Below, one piece after another: positions 10,611-21,319 of a stretch of 64,000 nucleotides of DNA. The notes beneath the pieces are model-generated. The model was not told the DNA's origin. It saw nothing but the letters and a program-made list of their open reading frames with translations, and did not search any database. Position numbers and translations under genes: made by a program. The first letter of the stretch is position 1. Each line of letters begins with the position of its first letter. Source of the DNA: Bactrocera neohumeralis (taxonomy: Eukaryota > Arthropoda > Insecta > Diptera > Tephritidae); NCBI RefSeq assembly GCF_024586455.1, contig NC_065919.1, forward strand, positions 25,396,839 through 25,460,838, read 5' to 3'.

Positions 10611-11189
10611 CAGTGAAATTTCCCATAACGGACAGACTTCTTCATAGTCGGATATCTCCCATAACTGGACAAATTTGATGAACACAACGTTTTCATTAAT
10701 ATTTTCATACAAAACCAGTTCCTATAACTGGACATGAGTACGTTCCAATGACAGGACACGGACACAGTTTTGGTAATATTTCGTTAAAATTATCTCTGAC
10801 AAACGGACAAGATTTTATAAAATTTGTCAAAAATATTGTGTACAATTCACGGTTTTTAAAATTCTTATTAATTTTTTTTGGTGTTTTGAGACAGTTTTTT
10901 TAAAGAACAAAATGTAAAATAATCACAGCAAACAAATTGTCTTGCACTGGTGTAATCTGGTTCGCACTGGCGCAACGGAAACTAATAAGATTATTTTCAT
11001 TCATTCACAGCTGACTGACATTGGCTCGCATTTATTTGTTAAATAGAAATATAGTTCTGAGTTGCAGCTTCTGACTCTAAGAATACATTTTAAGCACACG
11101 TTTTTGTCCATGCCCTCTTATATGGACAGCTCACTTAGCCGGACAAAAGCACTGCGACCGTGGGTGTCCGGTTATAGGAAATTTCACTG
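10611..11189. mobile_element. Pogo-like MITE next to the sqz 3' end
   Basis: It begins CAGTGAAATTTCCCATAAC and ends with the inverse (GTTATAGGAAATTTCACTG), flanked by TG on the left and TA on the right (a slightly decayed TA duplication). Subterminal CGGACA and GGACAC motifs recur internally in both orientations. CAGTG ends with TA targets fit pogo/Tigger-type elements. It is 579 bp and has no transposase. Confidence 0.8.
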
Positions 11190-11822
11190 TATATGGTTGC
11201 TTACAAGTGCAAATATGCATTTGTGTATGTCTGTATAAATGCAATTGGATGCCTAAACCTTTTGCACGTTTCTATGGCAGGTGCTTCTCATACTCACTTT
11301 ATACCTGTAAATTCACTCGTTTTATACCAACATGTTGCTTCTTCTATTTTTCCTCTCATTTATACTACGCCTGCGCGCCTTGACAGTATACAAATTCTAC
11401 AAATTGTAGTTCATAATTATAGTAATTAAAAGTAGTTATCGATTAGTTACCCGTCTAGCAATTAGGTAATCGTATTATAGCAAAAGTAGTTTGATAAGCC
11501 GAATTTACTTTATTCAGTAAGAAACAGCTAAGGTTAAGAATTGTGTAATTACAGACAAAAGTATATCATTGTATGTAGTTTATATACATTTGTATGTGTA
11601 TGTACATATATTTGATTTTAGTTTTTTTACCACAAATATTTTTTATGCGGTGTCCATTTTAAACTTCTTAAAGTTTTGTTAAACAAAATAATATATTTTA
11701 ATTCCTTTGTAAAAATGCTAAAACTTTTTTAATTTTATGTATGCATATGCATTAAGTATTGAATAAGCTTCTGTAGTCAATTAAGTGATTGCATCCTTTG
11801 TAGCAACGAATTTATGAATCTC

Positions 11823-11828
11823 AATAAA
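11823..11828 (+). promoter_or_regulatory. Candidate sqz poly(A) signal
   Basis: AATAAA about 1.67 kb after the sqz stop. Other AATAAA words occur nearby in this AT-rich DNA, so the choice is tentative. Confidence 0.3.
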
Positions 11829-12551
11829 ATTTCACACCCTTTCATATAATATATATCTATGTATATTTTTTGGATTTTCTATTAAACTATATAGATTATT
11901 TACAAAGGAACTGTAGGTCTGGTCTATGCATGGAGAGACAACCTATTTTGATTATTCTCTTCGTTGTTTACATTAACACTAAAATTTTAGATATCAAGAA
12001 AATAAAGTTATTAAACGCATTAAACAAAAATCATTTTATTTTTACCAAGCACTTGCGTCAGAGTGGCAAGACGATTTAAAAATAAATACAAATTTTTGGT
12101 TGCTGCAAATTTAATTATTTCGAACTGCATGTAAATATGTATGCTGAGGAATGATGACAGGCATATTGTGTCAAAACGACTACGTTGAAAGTTTCTTTAT
12201 AGATTTGTTTCATAACTGCTAGTGGCTATCAGGAAGAACAAGAATGCGAGTTACACTCACAAACAGCGATTTAACGAAAAAGTAGAGAAACGAAAAAGTT
12301 GCAAAAGTTAGCAATACAATTCAAAAAACAGAAAAATTTTCAATAGACTTATTATTTTCATAAACTAAAACTTATAAAATAAACAAAATCAGAGCAAAAG
12401 CGTCAAACATCGCTTGATTACATACATATGTATATTTGTATATGTGTTTTATCAGCTGTTTATTCATATTGCAGTAGCAATTTTCTGCTGGCAGAAACCA
12501 GCTGCTCTCTTACGCTCTCAACTTGCGCTCTCTTCTGCTAGTTTTTTTGGG
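11829..12551. other. No gene seen downstream of sqz
   Basis: AT-rich, with an ACATATGTATAT microsatellite-like patch near 12421. No domain or repeat end recognised. Confidence 0.5.
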
Positions 12552-13288
12552 TTAAGGGGTATTCTGGTCTAGAAGCATGAATTTCAGGTAATTTTTAAAG
12601 TGTCGTAAAAAAAAGACAATTAATATTTTTACTATCCATTTTTTTTTACTAGTTATTTGTTAATTTTTGAAGAGTACAGAAAAAAATTAAAACTAAAAAA
12701 AGTAAAAAATTTCAAAAATTATGAGCTGACGAAATGGGGGGTCTCTAAAAATTTCCACGTGACCATACCCATGATTTCAACCCTCCTAGTTATCTGAAAC
12801 CAAAAAAAAAAGATTATTAATCTAGAATAATGTCGTAATGGCCGGAACTACGGAAAAGTGGGAAACACATTTTTTCACAAAATGGCGACTGCCTGAAAAA
12901 AAAAGTTTTTTTGGATCACTTTTTCTGACTATTTCGATTTTTTTAAAAATAATAAAAATAAAAATTTGGGGATGTGGCTAGTTCCAACCATAAAGAAAAT
13001 TATAAAAATTTCAAGTAAATCGGTCCAGTAGAACCTGAGAAATCGTGGGTATCGTTCCGAAAAAGTCAGTTTTGAGAAAAACGCGTTTAAAGTTTCGCGT
13101 AAAGTCTTTTGTTCGATTAGTTCCGGCCGAACCAATTTGGATGCCGGGTCAGAAAAATGCCTATATCTCCGAAAATAATTTGAATTTTGAAAAATCCTCT
13201 TGTACACATATTCTTGAATAGTTAAGCTTTGAAAATATAAAAAAAAATTTAGATTTTTTTAAATTTCTAGGCCAGAATACCCCCTTAA
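12552..13288 (+). mobile_element. TTAA-ended MITE (MITE-2)
   Basis: The left end TTAAGGGGTATTCTGGTCTAGAA matches the inverse of the right end, which has one extra G and C for T. It is 737 bp with no coding content. It carries the shared core GAGAAAAACGCGTTTAAAG near 13074-13092, preceded by AAATCGGTCCAGTAGAACCTG. Its terminal sequence differs from MITE-1 and MITE-3. Confidence 0.88.
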
Positions 13289-13786
13289 GAAACACTAGCT
13301 AGGGATAGTTAGGAGTTATGAAACAAACGTTTCAACGTTTTCCAATTATTGGGGAAATTTTTTGGTATGTATTTTCAAACATTTGTTTTATGTATTAAAA
13401 TTTGTGTTTGAATATACATAAAAGAAACTTTAAAGCCGAACTTTTCTAGGTTTTCTATATTTTGATAAAATTATGCATGGGGTAAGCAAATACATGAAGA
13501 TTTTGAGATCCCTTGCTATTGAAGATGATAACTTTCTCTTTGAGAACAAGCACACAAATGCAAATATCTCCAGCAAAAGCTCTTAATTTCATCTACAATG
13601 CGGAGTATTTTCCATATTGAACAACTTGCTTGATACCCATAACTAGACAGGGCTTATTTTCATATAACGAACACCCATATTTCTTAAATTATAATTCCAA
13701 ATTTACCTTGTGTTTCAACAACTACGTGTTAATGTGATACATAAGTTTTGGCACAATGTGCCTACGCATATAGGCACTGTTCTCAT
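13289..13786. other. No gene seen
   Basis: AT-rich sequence between two MITEs; nothing recognised. Confidence 0.5.
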
Positions 13787-14870
13787 TTAAGGGGTTACAC
13801 GGGTTTCCTCGCACAAAAAACGGCATATTTCCGATATCTTTTTTCATATAAAAAATTAAATGCTTCATTTAAACTTTTTATTATTCCAAAGAAAAATGTT
13901 TTATAAAGATTTTGTGAAATTTTCAAAGGAAAATATTCAAAACTCGCCCATTACGACGTCATTTCCGGCAGTCACTCGGATTTTTGGTACACGTTTTTAC
14001 ATAAAATTGCACATTTCGAAACCGATTTTAATGGAGAGGTTAAGGTTTCAAGGTAAAAAAAAGACTTTTTTGCGAATTTATTTCTTAAATATGGATTGAG
14101 TAATTTTATTTGAACATTTGTACATAATTGAGCACACTTTTGACAATATTGGGTAATTTTTTCATGTAGAAATATTGAATCATAAGCCATTCACAGAGCT
14201 TCCCCAGATTGTCTTGGGGAAAAGAAAAAAAAAACGATTTTCGGTGTTCACCATAACTCGGCTGGAAATTGTCCGAAAATAAAAAAAAACAAGAAAAATT
14301 AGTCAAATCATAATCAAATCTTCCCCCAACGTTCTCTTTTAATTTTTTTTAGTTAAAAATGTTTGACGGCCATTGAAAGTGTAAACTGTTATTTTCCAAT
14401 AAAAATCCCAACATTTTGTGGGTAGAAAACTCCCTTAATGTAAAAAAATACTCAACTTTGTGGGCGATATTTTGTATGTGAAAATGTGTAAAAAGCTTGA
14501 ATGAATTGGTCAAGTAGTTTTGAAATGATAGTGAACACGGACTTTGCAAAAGTAAGTAAGAAGAACGCGTCTAAAGTTTTTGAACTAAAAAAGTGACGAA
14601 ATAATAATTAAAATTCGCAAAATAAAAGTATTATTTTTTACCTTGAAACCCTAACCCCTCCCTTAAAAACATAGTTTCGAGAAAAATGTGCTTAAAGTTT
14701 GAAGTGATTATACAGCTGACCTCGGACGCATAATTATTCAAGACTGTATATCCAAAACTATTACTGGGATAAACTTGAGCATTTAGGACAATGTGCTACA
14801 GATACTCTAGAATTAAAAAGACAATAAAAAAACGTTTTTTCGAAGCCGTGAAACCCATGTAACCACTTAA
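13787..14870 (+). mobile_element. TTAA-ended MITE (MITE-3b) with another MITE nested inside
   Basis: The left end is TTAAGGGGTTACACGGGTTTC. The right end, inverted, is TTAAGTGGTTACATGGGTTTC. Removing the nested element (14028-14666) leaves about 445 bp, similar in order to MITE-3a: a TTTTTCATATAAAAAATTAAAT block on the left, a degenerate core (TTTCGAGAAAAATGTGCTTAAAG at 14675-14697) and a GACAATAAAAAAACG block before the right end. Confidence 0.85.
14028..14666 (+). mobile_element. TTAA-ended MITE (MITE-4) nested in MITE-3b
   Basis: The left end is TTAATGGAGAGGTTAAGGTT. The right end, inverted, is TTAAGGGAGGGGTTAGGGTT. Both continue TCAAGGTAAAAAA. It has its own weaker core (AAGAACGCGTCTAAAG near 14561-14576), preceded by TTGGTCAAGTAGTTTTGA. 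A terminal fragment of the same subfamily is at 18555. Non-coding. Confidence 0.8.
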
Positions 14871-16192
14871 ATATTTCATTTCGAAATGAAACTAAAGTTA
14901 CAATAATTGTATTTTTTTTCTATAAATAAATAGATTTTTTTTGATAACGAATAAAAAGCTATACTTTTTTAAACTAACTCAATTAAATATTTTGGGCTTT
15001 TACGAAATTAGTTTTGGAACAAAAATTTCAATGTTGAAGTTTCAAAAACTTTGCGCTAACTTCGCGGTATAACAGTTCTTCCAAAGTTTAGATACTACAA
15101 GAAATGTTCAAACAAATGTGCTTTAAATTATATAATCCACTTTTAATCATAATAAATGATTCATATTAAATGAGAAAGTAAAACGATTGATTTAAATAAA
15201 TAAATACTGAAACAGTATAAACATCAATTAAAATTAATCAGTTCAATTAAGTTTTCTCAAACATGGACCCATGTTCTATGCCTATGTAATTATTTTCATA
15301 TTACTCGCTGCCAAAAATAGATCTTCTCGTTCATTATGGAGGTCAACATTTTCCAAAAAGTTATAATGTTATATTAAAACAGTTTCTGCGATCAAAAGCA
15401 AAAGGCTATGGAACTTGCGATTTTCTCAGAGAGTTTATTGCCCTTGACCATTACTTATTTGAAGAAAATTTTATAACGAACTTCATATAAAAGTATAGCT
15501 GCCTTGCATTTTTTAAGATTTCTTGAGTGCTCCCTTATTTTTACGATTTCATGAAATCAAATATTATTTTTCACATGAAATCTATGTACTAAACAGGAGC
15601 ACGTTGGGGCTAATGATCGCTTGGAGTCTGACGCTCATGTGCCTCCTTTGCCAATCAACCAAGCAATCAAACAAAAACACATTGAAAGTAATTATTAATC
15701 TAAAACTGATTTCGAAATAGCCCAATCAAAGATTATGATAGATATTGAAAGATAATTGTATATTTTTATATTTCAGTAGTTATAGCTAATATAATAATAA
15801 TAAGTATTTCTTCTTACATTCTAAATGCATACATATTTTTATAAATAAAACTCTTTCATTATATTTAACTAATTATTTTTTTATTCCCAAAAATTTTCTC
15901 TATATTTAATAATAAGCTTTACTCTTTTTTACGAACAACAGCGCAGAACACAAGCACAAATAGTTTTTAAGATAAATGTATATTGAAACAAAATCTGCAA
16001 TGTAATTGTATATGGTAAATACGCAATAATATATATATATTTCATGTGTAACGGTTATTTAAAAGCAATAGCCCAGCAGCAAATGAATTGATTAATTGTA
16101 AAAGTATAGTAAAATGAAAGATATAAAAATAAAAGAAAATTTAATGAAATAAATACATTTTCCAAAACTGAGTAAAATAGTAAATCTGGACT
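14871..16192. other. No gene seen; strongly AT-rich
   Basis: Very AT-rich sequence with many A and T runs and no repeat end or domain that I recognise. Confidence 0.5.
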
Positions 16193-16285
16193 TCTTCTTC
16201 TTAATTGGCGTAGACACCGCTTACGCGATTATAGCCGAGTCAACAACAGCGCGCCAGTCGACTTATTCACATGAATTTAGCAGGT
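16193..16285 (-). mobile_element. LINE family 4, short 3' end (5'-truncated)
   Basis: On the minus strand this is the last ~90 bp of the LINE also found at 20351, 24429, 30922, 46240 and 56265. It ends in CTCGGCTATAATCGCGTAAG, GGTGTCTACGCC and a short AAG-repeat tail. Family-1 copy B follows directly. Confidence 0.8.
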
Positions 16286-17365
16286 AACAAGTAAGGAAGG
16301 GCTAAGTTCGGGTGTCACCGAACATTTTATACTCTCGCATGATAAAGTGATAATCGAGATTTCATTATCCGTCATTTACATATTTTTCAAATACCGTATT
16401 TGTGTAAAGTTTTCTTCCGCTATCATCATTGGTTCCTAATGTATATACTCGTATTATACAGAAAAGGCATCAGATGGAATTCGAAATAGCGTTATATTGG
16501 AAGAAGGCGTGGTTGTGAACCGATTTCACCCATATTTCGTACGTGTCATCAGGGTGTTAAGAAACTATTATATACCGAATTTCATTGAAATCGGTCTAGT
16601 AGTTCCTGAGATATGGTTTTTGGTCCATAAGTGGGCGAGGCCACGCCCATTTTCAAGTTTTAAAAAAGTCTGGGTGCAGCTTCCTTCTGCCATTTCTTCC
16701 GTAAAATTTGGTGTTTCTGACGTTTTTTGTTAGTCGGTTAACGGACTTTTAGTGATTTTCAACATAACCTTTGTATGGGAGGTGGGCGTGGTTATTATCC
16801 GATTTCTTCCATTTTTGAACTGTATATAGAAATGCCTGAAGAAAACGACTCTGTAGAGTTTGGTTGACATAGCTATAGTAGTTTCTGAGATATGTACAAA
16901 AAACTTAGTAGGGGGCGGGGCCACTTTCACTTTTTCAAAAAAACTGCGTCCAAATATGCCCCTCCCTAATGCGATCCTTTGTGCCAAATTTCACTTTAAT
17001 ATCTTTATTTATGGCTTAGATATGACACTTTATAAGTTTTCGGTTTCCGCCATTTTGTAGGCGTGGCAGTGGGCCGATTTTGCCCATCTTCGAACTTAAC
17101 CTTCTTATGGAGCCAAGGAATACGTGTACCAAGTTTCATTATGATATCTCAATTTTTACTCAAGTTACAGCTTGCACGGACGGACGGACAGACGGACGGA
17201 CGGACAAACAGACAGACATCCGGATTTCGACTCTACTCGTCACCCTGATCACTTTGGTATATATAACCCTATATCTGACTCTTTTAGTTTTAGGACTTAC
17301 AAACAACCGTTATGGGAACAAAACTATAATACTCTCCTTAGCAACATTGTTGCAGGAGTATAAAA
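16286..17365 (-). repeat. Dispersed repeat family 1, copy B
   Basis: This is the inverse of copy A over its full length: it begins ACAAGTAAGGAAGGGCTAAG, and ends GCAACATTGTTGC then GGAGTATAAAA. Both copies hold the same GGACGGACGG/TCCG tandem (about 17177-17206) and the same GGGCGTGG boxes. The two lie 14 kb apart in opposite orientation. Open frames shared by the copies follow from their similarity and are not evidence of coding. Confidence 0.88.
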
Positions 17366-17905
17366 ACTTGTTGAGTGTTGTACTGAGTAAACTGTAAGCC
17401 TCGTTTTTCGAAATCGTGGCAACCACTCAGATATTCGTGGGTTTTAATTACGGATATTAAAATTTTGAATTTACATAGTTTTGTTTTTCGTTTTTTAATA
17501 ATTTTTATACAGTTAGTTTGTATTCCTCTGATACTATAAATCAACTTTAGTAGAATGGTATTATTTTGAACATTTGAGCTTTGACGAGTTGAGTTTTTAC
17601 ATCAGTTTATAAACCGATTTCCGATAAGCCGAAATATATTATGGACAGTTCCAGATATTCATAAAATGAAAACAAGCACAATATTCTTCTAACCTGTGGT
17701 TAATTTTTTGATATTTTGAGCCTTTAACGTAGTGGAGGATATTTTTTCACAATTCGGAGACGATACCAATCGCTTTTCTTATAATGTGTACCCAGGAACC
17801 AACATGTCTTTAAGTCAGTTATGCCCAACATCACGTTAAAATTTTTCGTTTGTAACGTGTTTTTGTAATGTATTTTGCTAAGTTGATAGGACTGTCCTTA
17901 ATTAC
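17366..17905. other. No gene seen
   Basis: AT-rich sequence between family-1 copy B and a mariner relic. Confidence 0.45.
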
Positions 17906-18548
17906 TATGCCAAATATGTACGAGCGCGATCTGTTAACCAGTTTGTTTACAGCAGCTGCTTAAGTCGGTAGACCTCAGTAGTGCGTTGTGATTTTTACAA
18001 TGAATAAAAATATCGAACAAAGAATTTGCCTCAAATTTTGTAATTCGAACTAAATTTCGTATGAGAAATCATTGCGAATGTTGGAAAAGGCTTAGGTGAT
18101 TCAGTTTTATCAAAGAACCAAGCCCACGAGTGGTACAAAGCCTTCAAAGACGGTGGAGAGATCGTTGAAGACATGCCTACATCGATCTGGACGATCTTCG
18201 ACCTGTCCAACTGATAGAAATATTAAAAAAAAATGAAGGATATGGTGCTTGAATATCGTCAGGCAAGTGTTAGAGAAATGGCAAGAGAGCTCGACATCTC
18301 TCACGAGTCCGTTCGAATGATTTTGGTGGATATTTTGGATATGAAACACGTTCTTGCTCGACTCGTTCCGATAAAGCTGAAAAAAAGTACCGTAAACAGT
18401 GTTCTCTGGACACGCTTAATCGTGCGAATTCAGATCATGGATTCATGGAGATCAATATAACTGCCGATGAGGCGTGGGTTTATGAGTTTGGCATGCAAAG
18501 AAATCAACAATCATCGGAATGGAAGGCAAAAAGCGAGTCACAGCTGTG
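17906..18548 (+). pseudogene. Mariner transposase, N-terminal half (plus strand)
   Basis: Pieces in alternating frames read MNKNIEQRICLKFC (start at 18001), then AHEWYKAFKDGGEIVEDMP, then KDMVLEYRQASVREMARELD and ISHESVRMILVDIL, then ADEAWVYEF (first catalytic region with GDET changed to ADEA). These are the DNA-binding domain and the start of the catalytic domain of a DD34D mariner. Several frameshifts and stops break it, and it ends in a MITE-4 fragment at 18555. Confidence 0.85.
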
Positions 18549-18554
18549 ACCGAT

Positions 18555-18665
18555 TTAAGGGAGGGGTTAGGATTTCAAGGTAAAAAAAGACTTTTGAGTA
18601 ATTTTATTTATATACTATAGTCTTATCTAGAACCCTTTGGTTGGAATTGGAAACAAACACTTGCC
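18555..18665 (+). mobile_element. MITE-4 terminal fragment
   Basis: TTAAGGGAGGGGTTAGGATT then TCAAGGTAAAAAAAGAC matches the MITE-4 end at 14028/14666. Similarity fades after about 60 bp, and no partner end is present. It separates two opposed mariner fragments. Confidence 0.65.
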
Positions 18666-19018
18666 TGACGATATTCAAGCACCATATCCTTCATTTTTTT
18701 AATATTTTCATCAGTTGGAGAGGTCGAAGATCGTCCAGATCTAGGCATGGCTTCAACGATCTCTCGGCCGTCTTTGAAAGCTTTGTACCACTCGTGGGCT
18801 TGTGTTTTTGATAAAACTACATCACCTAAGCCTTTTCCAACACTCGCAATGATTTCTCACACGAAATTTGGTTAGAAATACAAAATTTGAGACAAATTCT
18901 TTGTTCGATATTTTTATCAATTGTAAAAACCACAACGCACTACTTATGTCTGCCCACTTAAGCAGCGGCTGTAAATAAAATGGTTGACAGACTCATATTT
19001 GGCATTTTGGCATAGCAA
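18666..19018 (-). pseudogene. Mariner transposase, N-terminal part (minus strand), inverted partner of 17906-18274
   Basis: Inverted copy of the 5' part of the same mariner: ATATCGAACAAAGAATTTG, the AHEWYKAFKDGRE and ENxKxMKDMVLEYRQAS regions recur on the minus strand. It ends at the equivalent of 18274. The copies differ at scattered positions, so they are two related insertions or an old duplication. Confidence 0.85.
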
Positions 19019-20059
19019 AACACCTTTTTCGGAAATATCATTTACCCGTGGAATTTAATTACAACTTCCGGGTGCACTTTGTCCCAACGTATTTTATTTT
19101 GAACTTTTGCACACCCAAAATATGTAGATCAAGGTTTGTAGATGTAAAGCAAGAAGTTTTACATACCTATTCCCCACCTATTTTCGTGTAATAAAGTGAA
19201 AAACCTGAAGATTGAGAGTGGCTTTTCGGATCTTAAGCCAATACTGGAGTTATTCTAAATTTGTTTTAAAGTTTGGCAAAATTTATGCCTTCTAGATTTA
19301 TATAGGTTAACAATGTTAAAATGCGAACAATAGCTTGGATAAGATGTGCCTTTACGAAATATTGTAATATATACTATGTATATATGTATATGCTCATATG
19401 TTATGTATGCATGTGCCTAAATTAAGTATTTTCAAGTAATTGATAATTACTACCTCTTGCACCACGTATTTCTATTTTCTCCTCTTATATTATGGCATGT
19501 ATGTATTTACTTCCATTTTCCGCACATTTTTTTCAGCTGCTGACCGTTCCTCTGCCTTTCTCATACAAAGAAGAACATTACCCTGCTGAGCTGTTAATAT
19601 ATGGGTGCATGTATGTATGTGTGTCTATAGGTATGAATATTTGCATTATGCCCACAAATACATATATAGCTTATATGTTGTTATTGTAGCCACATACGTC
19701 CACCGGATTGAGGGGTGTTACGATTACACACTTCGACTCCAGATATTAGCGTCTCTGCAGACACCTCTTTATATAGGATTTACGAGTTTGCACTGCGGGA
19801 TATGATATGTTCAAGATCAATTGTGAAATTATGTACATATTTCAAAAGCCTCTACCGATAGTGTGATTTTCGGTATCCAAAACAAAAAGGTGTGATTTCT
19901 TTTACTAAAAAAGTCGTTGTTGTGGGTGTTAATTTTGAGTTTGAAGTGCATCAACTTGTTAACGACTTTAGACAAGGCTTTGCCGTAATGTGTGGTTCCT
20001 ACTTTTATTACGATTGGACGAGTCAAGAATTATACAAAAAAACTTGTTACTAATAATGT
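19019..20059. other. No gene seen
   Basis: AT-rich with ATGTATATATG-type microsatellite patches near 19375-19415 and 19605-19680. No domain recognised. Confidence 0.45.
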
Positions 20060-20350
20060 ATATATTGGGTAATCTTAAATTGATTATTTTATCTTATTTA
20101 TGACCAAAACTGTCCAAATCAGATCAAAGCTGTTGAAGCCTCCAGGACCCCAGTTCCTGTCGCGAACTTTTTTTCGAAAATACTGGTCAATTTGTGAGAT
20201 ATATGCTAGGGATTCAGAGAGAATTCTTTTCTGATAATAATATGCTCGTGTGCTGAAAATGGGTTGAATCAAAACAATAATTTTCTTAATCCCCACATAC
20301 CCCAAAAATTTTCAAACTTCGGTCCAACTTTATATCGCAAATATCGGTCA
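20060..20350 (+). repeat. Family-1 repeat fragment
   Basis: Matches the 55.1-55.4 kb part of copy D in the same order: GACCAAAACTGTCCAAATC, then GGACCCCAGT, then AAAATACTGGTCAAT.TGTGAGATATA, then ATATCGGTCAATATGTGAG. No termini present. It abuts a LINE family-4 fragment. Confidence 0.7.
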
Positions 20351-20745
20351 ATATGTGAGTTATCGCTTACGTGGTTATAGCCGCCAACCGTTTCTTCTTT
20401 CAGCAATTTGGCGCCGATTCGAGACACCAAGTGCAGCCAGGTCCTTCTCCACCTGATCTCTCCAACGGAGTGTGGTTTTCCTCTTCTTCCGCTTCCCCCG
20501 GCGGAAACTGCGTCGAATACTTTCAAAGCTGGAGTGTTTTCACCCATACGGACGACATGACCAAGCCAGCGTAGCTGCTGCCTCTTAATTCGCTGCACTA
20601 TGTCTATGTCTGTGTCGTCATATCATCGTTCCATCGAATGCGATATTCACCGTTGCCAATGCGCAAAGGACCATAAATCTTCCGCAGAACCTTTCTCTCC
20701 AAAACCCGTAGCGGGAAGTACCCTTTCGCCTATTTCTTCACTTGC
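20351..20745 (-). mobile_element. LINE family 4 fragment
   Basis: Minus-strand frame: MQRIKRQQLRWLGHVVRMGE, then NTPALKVFDAVSAGGSGRRG. This is the C-terminal region after the reverse transcriptase in RTE/CR1-like non-LTR elements. The extreme 3' tail is lost and the 5' side is truncated. Confidence 0.75.
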
Positions 20746-21319
20746 AGTACACAAATTTGCCAAAAAGAAATCCAGATGAGCTTGTATTTTTAGGGACACA
20801 TTACAACCAAAGCTTTATATGGCATTATAAGTCCATTTATTATGTATTTATAATTTTCAGATTTATAGTTTCTCAGAAAATTTTGAACATCTTCCACAGA
20901 ACATTTCTAGGTGACTTTTTCTTGATTATTCAGCTCTTATCCTTTATGAGTTGCCGTATTGTTAGATCTATAAACCATACCCTCTTCAATTTTTGCCTCG
21001 CTGTGTTTGGAGAATTTCTCTTTCAGATATACATATGTATAAATCGATTAGGTGGCTCTGTCACAGACACTTCGCCACTGCATAGGATGGGACTGTTGGT
21101 CAAAGACAAGTTGGATACTGGGTAGTGTGTTTGGACTTATTTGTAATGCCTTTCGTTTGAGTGAAACAAAAATAACAATCACTTACATGATCCCTTAGCA
21201 CGGTCTACATCATTGGTATACAAAATGGCATATGTCTGGGTTCCTGTTTGGCTCAACTTAATAACAGTCTCATACACGTTACACGACATTAATGTAGAAT
21301 TCAGTTGCAATAGGTGATC
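20746..21319. other. No gene seen
   Basis: A 127-codon plus-strand frame (20742-21125) has no recognisable domain or codon pattern and is treated as chance. Confidence 0.45.

Larger units (their letters stand above)
10158..11828 (+). other. Probable sqz 3' untranslated region and flank
   Basis: After the TAG at 10157 there is no further coding exon. A 112-codon frame from 10132 overlaps the end of sqz in another frame and lacks any domain. A candidate poly(A) signal AATAAA is at 11823-11828, with others near 12001. The pogo-like MITE at 10611-11189 would lie inside the transcript if that signal is used. The extent is inferred. Confidence 0.4.

Noticed and set aside
18110..18349. 79-codon minus-strand frame
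   Set aside because: Antisense of the plus-strand mariner relic.
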